Source: an uncultured Actinomycetes bacterium (GTDB lineage Bacteria; Actinomycetota; Thermoleophilia; Solirubrobacterales; 70-9). Taken from it: a DNA stretch of 13,642 nucleotides. The translations under genes were made by a program, and so were the position numbers. The stretch lies in NCBI GenBank assembly GCA_937907435.1, contig CALCIA010000184.1, forward strand, positions 1 to 13,642, in the 5' to 3' direction. Shown in pieces: positions 5,105 to 13,415 of this stretch; the stretch's first letter is position 1, and every line of letters starts with the position of its first letter. The notes under the pieces are model-generated. The model had not been told where the DNA came from. It worked only from the letters and a program-made list of their open reading frames with translations, and made no database searches.

Positions 5105-6175
5105 ATGGCACCCAGGATCATCTCGATCATCGGCTCCCGCCCGGAGATCGTGCAGGCGGCTCCGCTGGCCCTCGCCTTCGACGACTGCGTCGAGGAGATC
5201 CTGGTCCACACCGGGCAGCACTACGACCCGCAGATGTCGGACCTGCAGATCGCCGACCTGAAGCTGCCGCTGCCCGAGTACAACCTCGGGGTCGGCTCGC
5301 TGCCCAACAGCACCGGCGTCGAGGTCGCGCAGCGGCGGATCGCCAGGGTGATCGACCGCGAGCGGCCCGACGCCGTCCTCGTCCGCGGCGACACCAACGC
5401 CACCCTGGCCGGTGCCCGCGCCGCGGTCGACGCCGGGCTGCCGCTGCTCCACGTCGAGGCGGGGCTGCGCAGCTACCGCGAGGACATGCCCGAGGAGGCC
5501 AACCGGATCGAGACCGACGGCCTCTCCGACGCGCTCTTCGCCCCCTGCGAGCACGCCCGCGAGGTGCTGGCCCGCGAAGGGGTCGGCGGCGAGGTCTTCG
5601 TCACCGGCGACCCGCTGGCCGACGTCCTGCTCGCCACCCGTGACCGCCTGCCGGAGAGCGGCGAGCGGGGCGAGTACGTGCTGGCGACCGCCCACCGCAA
5701 CTACAACACCGACTCGCCGGCGCGCCTGGCGGCGGTGCTCGACTGCCTGGCCGCCGCCGGGCGGCGCGTGATCTTCCCCGTCCACCCCCGCACCCGCAAG
5801 AGCATCGAGACCTGGGGACTCGAGGTGCCCACGAACGTCGAGGTGCGGGACCCGGTCACGTACACCCAGATGCTGGCGCTGGAGCGCGACGCGGTCGCGA
5901 TCGCCACCGACTCCGGCGGCGTCCAGCGCGAGGCCTACCTCTGGGGCGTGCCGTGCGTGACCATGCGCGAGGAGACCGAGTGGATCGAGACGGTCTCCAC
6001 CGGCTGGAACACCCTGGTCGGGGCCGACGCCGCGGCGTTCCAGGCGGCGATGGAGAGGTCGGCCCCGGCCGAGCGGCCGCCGATCTTCGGCGACGGCACC
6101 GCCTCGCGGCGGATCGCCGGCCTCACCGTCGCCTTGCTGGAGCAGGAGCCGAGCCGGGAGCGCAGCTATGTCTGA
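5105..6175 (+). CDS. wecB: UDP-N-acetylglucosamine 2-epimerase (non-hydrolysing)
   Basis: This 356-residue enzyme would interconvert UDP-GlcNAc and UDP-ManNAc, or a related 2-acetamido sugar nucleotide, in the cytosol. Family marks in order are GSRPEIVQAAPL (10-21), HTGQHYD (35-41), RGDTNATLAGA (94-104), HVEAGLRS (116-123), PEEANRIETD (129-138), TAHR (195-198), PVHPRTRK (225-232) and TDSGGVQREA (268-277). The expected active-site residues D96, E118, E131 and H197 are all present. Departures from the common form are Q17 where a lysine is usual, R275 in place of the first Glu of QEE, and HRNYN in place of HRxEN. These suggest a divergent branch, perhaps with another 2-acetamido sugar as substrate. 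The start is fixed by the N-terminal strand beginning at once, though no Shine-Dalgarno sequence is visible. It is first gene of the seven-gene plus-strand run. Confidence 0.9.
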   Translation: MAPRIISIIGSRPEIVQAAPLALAFDDCVEEILVHTGQHYDPQMSDLQIADLKLPLPEYNLGVGSLPNSTGVEVAQRRIARVIDRERPDAVLVRGDTNATLAGARAAVDAGLPLLHVEAGLRSYREDMPEEANRIETDGLSDALFAPCEHAREVLAREGVGGEVFVTGDPLADVLLATRDRLPESGERGEYVLATAHRNYNTDSPARLAAVLDCLAAAGRRVIFPVHPRTRKSIETWGLEVPTNVEVRDPVTYTQMLALERDAVAIATDSGGVQREAYLWGVPCVTMREETEWIETVSTGWNTLVGADAAAFQAAMERSAPAERPPIFGDGTASRRIAGLTVALLEQEPSRERSYV

Positions 6176-7238
6176 GTCCGAGCGGCTGCGCGTCGGCGTC
6201 ATCGGCTGCGGGGTGATGGGCGGCTTCCACGTCCGCAACTACCTGCAGCTCGACTGCGCGCGCCTGGTCGCCGTCGCCGACCCCTCGCGGGCCTCGCGCC
6301 GGCGGGCGCTTGGGGAGAGCCAGGTGCTCGAGTACGACAACTGGCGCGACCTGATCGAGTTCGGCGCCCGCGAGCTCGACGCCGTCTCGATCGCCTGCCC
6401 CTCGGAGCTGCACGCCGACGTGGCGCTGGAGGCGCTCGGCGCCGGGCTCCACGTGCTGGTCGAGAAGCCGATCGCGACCAACCTGCCCGACGCGCTGCGG
6501 ATGCGCGGCGCCGCGTTCGAGGCGGGGCGCAAGCTGATGGTCGGCCACGTCGAGCGCTTCAACCCGGCGATCGCCAAGCTGCGCGCGCTGGTCGCCGAGG
6601 AACGGCTGGGCCAGATCTACCGCGCCCACACGACCCGGGTCGGGCCGCTGCCGACGCGGATCCAGGACACCGGCGTGGCGATCGACCTCGCCACCCACGA
6701 CCTCGACGTGATGCAGCACGTGCTCGGCGCCTCGATCGGCGAGATCTACGCCGACGGCGGCCGCTTCATGCACAGCTCCCAGGAGGACCTGCTGACCTGC
6801 CTGGTGCGCTTCAACGCGACGGCGGGCAGCGAGCCCGGCGCCCTCGGGCTGCTCGACGTCAACTGGCTGACCCCGGAGAAGACGCGCGAGATCGCGCTGA
6901 TCGGCGAGAACGGGCTGCTGCGCGCCTCCTACATCACCCAGGACGTCTGGTTCGTCGAATCGCCGACCGCGCCGGTCCACTGGGACGGCCTCTCGATGCT
7001 CCGGGGCGACGGCGAGGGCGCCGCGGTGCGCTTCTCGCTGACCAAGGCCGAGCCGCTGGCCGCCGAGCTGCGCGCCTTCTGCCGCTGCGTCCTCGACGAC
7101 ACCCCGGAGCCGATCTCCGCCCACGACGGCGTCAAGGCGCTGGCCGCGGCGCTGGCCGTGCGCGAGTCGGCGGCGGTGCGGCGGCCGGTCGATCTGCTCG
7201 ACATCCCTGCCCCTCGACCAATGGCGGTTGCCGCATGA
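6168..7238 (+). CDS. Gfo/Idh/MocA family dehydrogenase, UDP-GlcNAc 3-dehydrogenase-like
   Basis: This 356-residue protein has a Rossmann loop GCGVMG (13-18), EKP at 99-101, GHVERFNP (126-133) and DLATHD (173-178) with the catalytic Asp and His. The GHVERFNP stretch recalls, from memory, the archaeal UDP-GlcNAc 3-dehydrogenase branch, which makes 3-keto intermediates for 3-amino sugars. That narrower assignment is tentative. ATG 6168 lies inside the end of wecB (8-nt overlap) with GGGAG 7 nt upstream, so the two are co-translated. Together with wecB it suggests synthesis of an unusual N-acetylated hexose or hexosaminuronate precursor. The aminotransferase and acetyltransferase needed for a 2,3-diamino sugar are not in the window. 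It is only distantly similar to the other Gfo/Idh protein at 3219-4280, so the two are not a recent duplicate. Confidence 0.9.
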   Translation: MSESERLRVGVIGCGVMGGFHVRNYLQLDCARLVAVADPSRASRRRALGESQVLEYDNWRDLIEFGARELDAVSIACPSELHADVALEALGAGLHVLVEKPIATNLPDALRMRGAAFEAGRKLMVGHVERFNPAIAKLRALVAEERLGQIYRAHTTRVGPLPTRIQDTGVAIDLATHDLDVMQHVLGASIGEIYADGGRFMHSSQEDLLTCLVRFNATAGSEPGALGLLDVNWLTPEKTREIALIGENGLLRASYITQDVWFVESPTAPVHWDGLSMLRGDGEGAAVRFSLTKAEPLAAELRAFCRCVLDDTPEPISAHDGVKALAAALAVRESAAVRRPVDLLDIPAPRPMAVAA

Positions 7239-8083
7239 TCCGCTTCGTCATCCCGGCCTACAACGAGGCCGAAAACATCCCCCGGCTGCTCGCCGACCTG
7301 GCGCCGGTCGCCCGCAACCTCGGCGCCCGCGTGATCTTCGTCGACGACGGGTCCACCGACGGCACCGCCGAGGTGATCCGCGAGCACGCCCGGGACCTGC
7401 ACTTCGCGATCGTCACCCACACCGTGAACCGCGGCCTGGGGACGGCGATCAACACCGGCATCCGCGCCGCGCTCGGCGAGTCCTCCGACGACGACGCGAT
7501 CGTCACCCTGGAGGCCGACACGACCTCCGACCTCGACGACCTGCCGAAGATGATGGAGAAGTTCGACGCCGGGGCCGACATCGTCCTCGCCTCGGTCTAC
7601 GCGCCGGGCGGCGAAATCATCGGCGTCGCCGGCTGGCGCCTCGCCGCCTCGAAATCGGTGTCCAACACCTTCCGTTACCTCGGCGGCCTGCGCCAGATCC
7701 ACACGCTCTCCTCGCTCTACCGCGTGTACCGCGCAGGGACGCTGCGGCGCGCCGCCGACACCTACGGCTACCTGCTCGTCCGCGAGCCCGGCTTCGCCGC
7801 CAACGTCGAGCTCCTGCTGAAGCTCTACAACGCCGGCGCCACGGTGACCGAGGTGCCGACGATCAACGACTGGCGGACCCGCAAGGGCGTCTCGAAGATG
7901 CAGCTGAAACCGACGGTGATCGCCTACGGGCGCCTGATGGCGGCGCACCTGGTCGGGCGGATCCAGCCGCCGCCGGTCTCGCCGCTGGCCGAGGCGACCG
8001 CGTCGTTCGCGGTGCCGCGGGCCCTGCCCACGGCGGTCGAGGCGGCCGAGGCGCCGCCGGCCGCGGTCGCGCAGGCGCGCTGA
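7235..8083 (+). CDS. Family 2 glycosyltransferase (DPM1/polyprenyl-phosphate type)
   Basis: This 282-residue cytosolic GT-A enzyme starts directly with the donor-binding strand (IRFVIPAYNEAENIP). It carries VDDGSTDGT (36-44) and NRGLGTAINTGI (65-76), the pattern of dolichol/polyprenyl-phosphate mannosyl- or glucosyltransferases. The usual metal-binding DAD is EAD (93-95), a conservative change. There is no C-terminal membrane domain; residues about 245-282 are an Ala/Pro-rich tail. It could add a sugar to the lipid-linked glycan or make a polyprenyl-phosphate sugar. The start codon overlaps the preceding stop in ATGA. Donor and acceptor cannot be read from the sequence. Confidence 0.9.
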   Translation: MIRFVIPAYNEAENIPRLLADLAPVARNLGARVIFVDDGSTDGTAEVIREHARDLHFAIVTHTVNRGLGTAINTGIRAALGESSDDDAIVTLEADTTSDLDDLPKMMEKFDAGADIVLASVYAPGGEIIGVAGWRLAASKSVSNTFRYLGGLRQIHTLSSLYRVYRAGTLRRAADTYGYLLVREPGFAANVELLLKLYNAGATVTEVPTINDWRTRKGVSKMQLKPTVIAYGRLMAAHLVGRIQPPPVSPLAEATASFAVPRALPTAVEAAEAPPAAVAQAR

Positions 8084-9450
8084 TGGGTCAGCGGCAGCGG
8101 ATCGGCGTCGTCGGCGGCGGCGTCCTCGGCACGGTGCTGGCGCTGCGGCTCGCCGAGGCGGGCGCGGCGGTGACGCTGCTGGAGCGGGGGAGCGGGGTCG
8201 GCGGGCTCGCCTCGACCTTCGACTTCGGGGGGCACGAGGTCGACCGCTTCTACCACGTGATCACGCCCGCGGACAGCCGCATGATCGCGATGGCGGAGGA
8301 GGTCGGCCTCGGCGATCAGCTGCGCTTCCGGGGCGTCGGCGCGGGGTTTTTCGCGAACGGGGAGATGCACGACTTCAACGGCGTCGGCGACCTGCTGCGC
8401 TTCGCGCCGCTCGCGCCGCTCGCCCGCCTGCGCCTCGGCTGGTTCGTCGCCCAGTGCCAGTTCCGCGGCAGCCCCGAGAAGCTCGACCGGATCCCGCTCG
8501 AGGACTGGCTGCGCCGGCAGTGCGGCGGCCAGGTGGTCGAGCGGATCTGGAAGCCGCTGCTCGCCACCCGCTTCGACGGCGACCCCTCCGGCCTCCCGGC
8601 GACCTACCTCTGGGCCCGCACGCGGCGGATGTCGGGCGCGCGGGACAAGAAGACCGCCGGCGGCGAGGCGATGGGCCACATCGTCGGCGGCCACCAGCGG
8701 CTGATCGACGCGATCGTCGAGCGGGCGCGGAGCCTCGGGGTCGAGATCCTCACCGACGCGGCGGTGAGCGGGCTGGTGACGGCCGGGGACGGCGCCGTGA
8801 CCGGGGTCGAGCTCGGCGGCGAGTCGCTCTCCTTCGACCTCACGATCCCGACCCTGCAGCCGCCGGCGCTGCGGTTCCTGCTGCCGGAGCGCCACCGGGC
8901 GCTGCTCGCGCCCTACCCGGAGCGCTGGCTCGGCTGCGTCTGCGTGATCGTCAAGGTGAAGCGCTCGCTGCTGCCCTACTACGCGGTGAACATCGTCGAG
9001 GAGACGCCGCTGACCAGCGCGGTGGAGACGACGCAGGTCCTCGGCACCGACCACACCGACGGCCACCACCTCGTCTACATGCCGAAGTACTGCGCCCCCG
9101 ACGCGCCCGAGCAGACCGAGGACGACGAGTCGATCTACCGCCGCTTCACCGATTACCTGGGGCGGCTCTCGCCCGGCTTCAGCCGTGACGAGGTGGTCGA
9201 CTGGACCGTCCAGCGGGCGAAGCTGGTCGAGCCGGTGCACCAGCTCCGCGCCGACCGCGCGCCGCTCGAGATGGCGCCGATCTGGCCCGGGGTGCAGGGC
9301 CTGGCGCTCGCCTCCAACGCGCAGATCTACCCGTACCTCCTGAACGGCGACTCGGTGATGGGGTTCGCCGAAGGCGTGGCCGCCGAAGTGGCCGAGCGCC
9401 TCGAGCTCGGTGCCGCCGCGCCGCGGGAGCCGGGCCATGTACCAGGTTGA
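8083..9450 (+). CDS. FAD-dependent oxidoreductase (NAD(P)-binding Rossmann-like / amine oxidase family)
   Basis: This 455-residue protein has the dinucleotide-binding loop GGGVLG (11-16), an acidic ribose-binding E34 (LLERG) and GVGGLAST (38-45). The C-terminal FAD-binding segment is LASNAQIYPYLLNGDSVMGFAEG. The frame stays open back to 7228, but ATG 8083 is the start because the Rossmann strand begins there and the stop of the glycosyltransferase overlaps it in TGATG. Relatives include protoporphyrinogen oxidase-like, phytoene desaturase-like and UDP-galactopyranose mutase-like enzymes. The HEVDRFYHVI segment after the GG motif is typical of uncharacterised members found beside DPM1-like transferases. 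A plausible role is redox change of a sugar nucleotide or of the lipid carrier; the substrate is unknown. No signal peptide or membrane segment is seen. Confidence 0.85.
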   Translation: MGQRQRIGVVGGGVLGTVLALRLAEAGAAVTLLERGSGVGGLASTFDFGGHEVDRFYHVITPADSRMIAMAEEVGLGDQLRFRGVGAGFFANGEMHDFNGVGDLLRFAPLAPLARLRLGWFVAQCQFRGSPEKLDRIPLEDWLRRQCGGQVVERIWKPLLATRFDGDPSGLPATYLWARTRRMSGARDKKTAGGEAMGHIVGGHQRLIDAIVERARSLGVEILTDAAVSGLVTAGDGAVTGVELGGESLSFDLTIPTLQPPALRFLLPERHRALLAPYPERWLGCVCVIVKVKRSLLPYYAVNIVEETPLTSAVETTQVLGTDHTDGHHLVYMPKYCAPDAPEQTEDDESIYRRFTDYLGRLSPGFSRDEVVDWTVQRAKLVEPVHQLRADRAPLEMAPIWPGVQGLALASNAQIYPYLLNGDSVMGFAEGVAAEVAERLELGAAAPREPGHVPG

Positions 9451-10696
9451 AGCCTCCAAGGCGCTGCTGAAACCGCGCCTCTGGTTGCGCCGCCCGGAAG
9501 CGCTGCGGGTGTCCCGCAACGTCTTCATGCTGGGCCTGACCAGCATGCTCACCGACGTCTCCTCGGAGATGGTGGCGACGATCCTGCCGATCTACCTGGT
9601 CTTCTCGCTCGGCGCCAGCCCGCTGGCGCTGGGGGCGATCGACGGCACCTACCGCGGCGCCGCGGCGGTCGTCCAGGTGGCGGCCGGCTTCGTCTCGGAC
9701 CGCTGGCGCCGCCACAAGCAGGTGGCGGAGACGGGGTACGGCTTCTCGGCGCTCGGCAAGGTGGCGCTGGTCGCCGCCGGCAACTCGGTCGGCGGCATCG
9801 GCGCGATCGTCGCCTTCGACCGGATCGGCAAGGGGATCCGCACGGCGCCGCGCGACGCGCTGATCTCGCTCTCCAGCACGCGCGACAACCTGGCGACCTC
9901 CTTCGGCGTGCACCGGGCGCTCGACAGCGTCGGCGCCTTCCTTGGGCCGCTGGTCGCCTTCGGCATCCTGCTGGCGGCGCCGGCCCGCTTCGACGCCGTC
10001 TTCTTCGTCAGCACCCTGTTCGCCTTCCTCGGCCTCGCCGTCCTCGTCCTCACGGTCCAGGGCAAGCCCTGGCGGGCGCCGCGCGAGGGGACGCCGCCGA
10101 GCTTCCGCCGCGCCGCCGGGCTGCTGCGGGAATCGCGCTTCGTGGTCCTGCTGCTGGCCGCGCTGGTGCTCTCGCTGACCAGCGTCTCCGACGCCCTGAT
10201 CTACGTCGGCCTGCAACGGAAGATCGACTTCGACCCCGCCGTCTTCCCGCTCCTCTACGTCGTCACCGCGGTCGCCTTCATGGCGCTGGCGATCCCGATC
10301 GGCAGGCTGGCCGACCGGGTCGGGCGGGTGCCGGTGCTGCTCGGCGGCTTCGCGATGCTGTTCGTCGATTACGCGGCGCTGCTGACGAACCACGTCAGCT
10401 ACGTCGGGCTGATCGTCTGCCTGGTCGCCCTCGGCGCCTTCTTCGCCTGCAGCGAAGGCGTGCTCACCGCGGTCGCCGGGGCGGCGCTGCCGGACGATCT
10501 GCAGGCGAGCGGGATCGGGATCCTGATCACCGTGGTCAGCATCGGCAACCTGCTCTCCTCGCTGGCGTTCGGCGCGCTCTGGGTGACGATCGGGTTGCAG
10601 CAGGCGGTCGTCGTCTTCGCCGTCGGGCTGGCGGTCGCGCTCTTGATCGCGACGCCGCTCTTGGTACGTTCGCAGCGCTCCGCGCTGAATGGGTAG
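9437..10696 (+). CDS. Major facilitator superfamily (MFS) transporter
   Basis: This 419-residue integral membrane protein has about 11-12 hydrophobic segments in two halves joined by a charged loop (about 200-225). The MFS loop 2-3 motif is seen as GFVSDRWRRHK (84-94) and again in the second half as GRLADRVGR (289-297). DRIGKGIRTAPRDALIS (128-144) marks a widespread uncharacterised MFS subfamily. ATG 9437 is chosen over an upstream GTG (9410) because GGGAG (9425-9429) lies 7 nt before it. It overlaps the FAD gene by 14 nt. Its substrate is unknown. In this operon it might import a precursor or export a product, a job separate from the flippase downstream. Confidence 0.9.
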   Translation: MYQVEASKALLKPRLWLRRPEALRVSRNVFMLGLTSMLTDVSSEMVATILPIYLVFSLGASPLALGAIDGTYRGAAAVVQVAAGFVSDRWRRHKQVAETGYGFSALGKVALVAAGNSVGGIGAIVAFDRIGKGIRTAPRDALISLSSTRDNLATSFGVHRALDSVGAFLGPLVAFGILLAAPARFDAVFFVSTLFAFLGLAVLVLTVQGKPWRAPREGTPPSFRRAAGLLRESRFVVLLLAALVLSLTSVSDALIYVGLQRKIDFDPAVFPLLYVVTAVAFMALAIPIGRLADRVGRVPVLLGGFAMLFVDYAALLTNHVSYVGLIVCLVALGAFFACSEGVLTAVAGAALPDDLQASGIGILITVVSIGNLLSSLAFGALWVTIGLQQAVVVFAVGLAVALLIATPLLVRSQRSALNG

Positions 10697-11684
10697 CCGC
10701 AACGTCAAGATCCTCGTCGCCCTGGTCGTCCTCTGCGTGGTCGGCGGGGGCGTCTACGTCGCGGTCGCGGCGTTGGCGCCGAACGAAACGTCGACCGACG
10801 CCAACCCGGTGGCGGCGGCGGACGCCGACGTGCCGGTGATGGTGCGCGCCGTCGACCCCGCCGACACGCGGCTGAACGGGCGCGTCTTCGTCGTCGACGA
10901 CGGCACGGTGACGGCGCGCTCGGGCAAGGACCTGACCTGCGAGCGGGTCTACTACGCGGCCGGCAACGGGCTCTGCCTCGGGGTCGCGGCGTCCGGCGTC
11001 GAATACACCGCGACGACGTTCGACTCGCGGCTGCGACCGCTGCACACGTTCACCTTGACCGGGCTGCCGTCGCGGGCGCGGGTGTCGAGCGACGGGCGTT
11101 ACGGCGCGATCACGGTGTTCGTGGCCGGGGACGCCTACCGCGGCTCGAGCGCCGCGTTCTCGACCCGGACCTACATCGTCGACATGGCCACGGCCAAGCC
11201 GATCGCCCAGCTCGAGCAGTTCCAGGTGCTCAAGGAAGGCAAGCCGTTCGAAGCCGTCGACTTCAACTTCTGGGGCATCACCTTCGACCCGATGGACTCG
11301 AACCGGTTCTACGCCACGCTGGGGACCGGCACGCACCACTACCTGGTCGAAGGGGAGGTCTCGACCCGGGAGCTGAAGGTGCTCCGGGACGGGGTGGAGT
11401 GCCCGTCGTTGTCCCCGGACGGCAGGCAGATCGCCTTCAAGAGCCGGATCGGGACCACCGACACCTGGCGCCTCAAGGTCCTCGACGTGGCGACGCTGAA
11501 GGACCATCCGGTGGCCGAGAAGCGCTCGATCGACGATCAGGTCGAGTGGCTGAACGACGACACGCTCGTCTACTCGAACGGGACCAACGTCTACACGGTG
11601 CCCGCCGACGGCAGCGGCGAGGCGAAGCTCCTGATCCGTGACGCCAGCTCCCCGGTTCGGATCGAAAGTGGTGAAAAATTATGA
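10689..11684 (+). CDS. Membrane-anchored TolB/WD40-like beta-propeller protein
   Basis: This 331-residue protein has one N-terminal membrane segment (7-29, KILVALVVLCVVGGGVYVAV). A short Ala/Asp-rich linker follows, then an all-beta region. SPDGRQIAFKS (242-252) is a clear PD40/TolB-type blade motif; SSDGRYGAITVF (133-144) and DPMDSNRFYATLG (200-212) look like degenerate ones. The stretch WRLKVLDVATL...VEWLNDDTLVYSNGTNVYTVPADGSG completes further blades. The bulk of the protein is probably outside the cytoplasmic membrane. It overlaps the MFS gene by 8 nt and has no visible ribosome site, so it likely depends on coupling. Propellers of this kind usually bind proteins or polymers; a scaffold or glycan-binding role in the surface machinery is inference. 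Confidence 0.85.
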   Translation: MGSRNVKILVALVVLCVVGGGVYVAVAALAPNETSTDANPVAAADADVPVMVRAVDPADTRLNGRVFVVDDGTVTARSGKDLTCERVYYAAGNGLCLGVAASGVEYTATTFDSRLRPLHTFTLTGLPSRARVSSDGRYGAITVFVAGDAYRGSSAAFSTRTYIVDMATAKPIAQLEQFQVLKEGKPFEAVDFNFWGITFDPMDSNRFYATLGTGTHHYLVEGEVSTRELKVLRDGVECPSLSPDGRQIAFKSRIGTTDTWRLKVLDVATLKDHPVAEKRSIDDQVEWLNDDTLVYSNGTNVYTVPADGSGEAKLLIRDASSPVRIESGEKL

Positions 11685-11707
11685 GTGCTCTGGGTCGTTA
11701 GCTATGT

Positions 11708-13273
11708 ATGAGCTCGATCACGGCCACGGCGCCGCCTGCAAGTCCGCCTGACGCCCCCGAGGAATCGAAGCTGCGCGCCAAGCACGCGCACGCGGGGGTC
11801 GCGATGGCCGCCGCGACGCTGGCGATGGGGCTCACCTCCGGCATCCAGGCGCTGCTCTACCTCAGCTCCTTCGGCATCGGCGGCAAGACCGACGGCTTCT
11901 TCATCGCCTTCGCCCTCTACACCAGCTTCGGCGTCTTCAGCCAGAGCATCCGCATCACCTCGGCGCCGTTCCTGGTCGGCGCGCGGCCGCGGCTGAGCCC
12001 GGCGCAGTTCGGCGCCGCGCTCGGCGTGATCGCGGTGCCGGTCGCGATCCTCACGATCCCGCTGGCGGGGCCGCTGGCGGCGGTCATCGCTCCTGGCCTG
12101 AAGCCCGCGCAGCGGAGCGTCACCGAAGCGGCGCTGCCGATCCTCGGCGTCGCGATGATCCTGCAGCTCTGGGCGGCGGGCGGGGCGACGCTCTTGGCGG
12201 TGCGCGACCGCTTCGACCGGATCGCCGCCGCGTACCTGTTCGGCGCGCTGGCGGGCCTGGTCGCCTACCTGGTGGCCTCGCGCTTCGCCGGCGAGCTCTC
12301 GCTCGGCTGGTCGATGCTGGCGATGGCGGTCGTCACCGGCGCGATCATGCTCGACGGCGTGCGCGCCGCGATCCCGGTCGCCGAGCGCGGACGGGCGGCG
12401 GTGCGCGATCTGCGCCGCCTCGCCGGCTGGGTCTGGGTGGTGCTGAGCGGGACGATCGTCTACCTCGCCTTCAACGGCCTCTACGTCGTCACCCTCGCCT
12501 TCACCAGCAAGTACGGCTCCGGCAGCGCCACCGTCCTCTCCTACGCCTACCTCTTCGCCAGCTACCTGGTGGCGGCGACCGGCTTCGCGCTGGGGATGTC
12601 GCGGATCGCCGACATGAGCCGCGGTGTCCTCGCCGACCGCGCCGAGGTGATCGCCGCCACGGTCCCGGGCGGCTTCCGCTACGCGATGTTGATCGTGGCG
12701 CCGGCGCTCGGCGCGCTGATCGCCGGCGGCGCGACCCTGATCGGCGACGTGCTGCCCTCGAGCTTCTCCGCCGCCGACGTCGCCCAGCTGCGCCTCTTCG
12801 CGATCCTGCTCTGTGCCTGGACGATCGCCGCTCTCCTCGTCAACCTGCTGATCCCGGCACTCCTGGCCCTCGGCCGCTCGAGGATGGTGAACGTCGTCGC
12901 CCCGCTCGTCTTCCTCGCCCACATCGCGGTCACCGCGATCGGCGGCGCCCTCTTCGGCGTCAACGGCGTGGTCGGCTCCTTCTTCGTCGTCCCGCTCTGC
13001 TTCGCCGTCGTCCTCCTGCTCGGCGGTGCCGGCCGCCACTGCATGCCCATAGTGCGAGAGCTCACCCGCGACGCCATCCGCTTCTCCCTCCTCGCCGGCG
13101 TCTCCTTCGGCATCGGCTACCTGGCCGGCGACCTGGCGAGCGGCATCGCCTCCCCCCTGATCGCGATCGGCGTCGGCGTCCCCCTCTACGCCGCCTCGAT
13201 CTCCCGCCTGGCCCCCCGCCAGATCCGCCTCCTCGTCGGCTCCGTCCGCCGGACGTCAGCGGTCGAGGCCTGA
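11708..13273 (+). CDS. MurJ/Wzx-like lipid-linked oligosaccharide flippase (MOP superfamily)
   Basis: This 521-residue integral membrane protein has about 13-14 hydrophobic segments spread over its whole length after a 25-residue polar N-terminus. The segment GGKTDGFFIAFALY (57-70) corresponds to the TDAFxxAF stretch of MurJ/MviN proteins. The family moves undecaprenyl-linked sugars from the inner to the outer membrane face. As last gene of a glycan operon it more likely serves the locus-specific glycan than lipid II, but a MurJ role cannot be excluded from sequence. The 23-nt gap from the propeller gene has no Shine-Dalgarno site; a six-codon frame (11681-11701) that overlaps the propeller stop and ends 6 nt before this ATG could couple translation. 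The gene is followed by a long hairpin array. Confidence 0.87.
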   Translation: MSSITATAPPASPPDAPEESKLRAKHAHAGVAMAAATLAMGLTSGIQALLYLSSFGIGGKTDGFFIAFALYTSFGVFSQSIRITSAPFLVGARPRLSPAQFGAALGVIAVPVAILTIPLAGPLAAVIAPGLKPAQRSVTEAALPILGVAMILQLWAAGGATLLAVRDRFDRIAAAYLFGALAGLVAYLVASRFAGELSLGWSMLAMAVVTGAIMLDGVRAAIPVAERGRAAVRDLRRLAGWVWVVLSGTIVYLAFNGLYVVTLAFTSKYGSGSATVLSYAYLFASYLVAATGFALGMSRIADMSRGVLADRAEVIAATVPGGFRYAMLIVAPALGALIAGGATLIGDVLPSSFSAADVAQLRLFAILLCAWTIAALLVNLLIPALLALGRSRMVNVVAPLVFLAHIAVTAIGGALFGVNGVVGSFFVVPLCFAVVLLLGGAGRHCMPIVRELTRDAIRFSLLAGVSFGIGYLAGDLASGIASPLIAIGVGVPLYAASISRLAPRQIRLLVGSVRRTSAVEA

Positions 13274-13305
13274 GGCTCTGGGGCGGCGCCCGGGCGCGGC
13301 GGGTC

Positions 13306-13348
13306 GAGTTCGCACTTATCCGCGCATAGCGCGGATAAGTGCGAACTC
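13306..13348 (+). terminator. Perfect 20-bp inverted repeat with 3-nt loop (core family A)
   Basis: Arms 13306-13325 and 13329-13348 are perfectly complementary around ATA. The inner 19 nt (ATCCGCGCATAGCGCGGAT) match the inner part of the 13604-13642 hairpin at 16 of 19 positions, while the outer arms differ. It begins 32 nt after the flippase stop codon and lacks a T-run. By position it is the best terminator candidate for the operon. Confidence 0.75.
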
Positions 13349-13354
13349 ACCGGG

Positions 13355-13415
13355 GGAGGGTCGTAGCCTCCCGAGGCTGGCGCCCCGGAGGGTCGTGACC
13401 CCGCAAGCTGTCGCC
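13355..13415 (+). repeat. Imperfect tandem direct repeat (about 30 bp, two copies)
   Basis: GGAGGGTCGTAGCCTCCCGA (from 13355) and GGAGGGTCGTGACCCCGCAA (from 13387) begin two related units, each ending in a GCTG(G/T)CGCCC segment. The GCTG part resembles the loop motif GCAGGCTGTG of the following hairpin, so these may be decayed relatives. Confidence 0.5.

Noticed and set aside
7228..8082. Upstream extension of the FAD oxidoreductase frame over the whole GT2 gene
   Set aside because: Its translation is Arg/Pro-rich, typical of the wrong frame in GC-rich DNA. The GT2 frame has all family motifs, and the Rossmann fold starts right after ATG 8083.
10301..10325. Another copy of the loop motif (GGCAGGCTGG) inside the MFS gene
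   Set aside because: It encodes the conserved GRLADR motif in frame and is not flanked by long complementary arms, so it is probably coincidence.
11702..13039. Long minus-strand frame over the flippase gene
   Set aside because: It is extremely Asp/Glu/Arg/Gly-rich, without motifs, and antisense to a clear multi-pass membrane protein.
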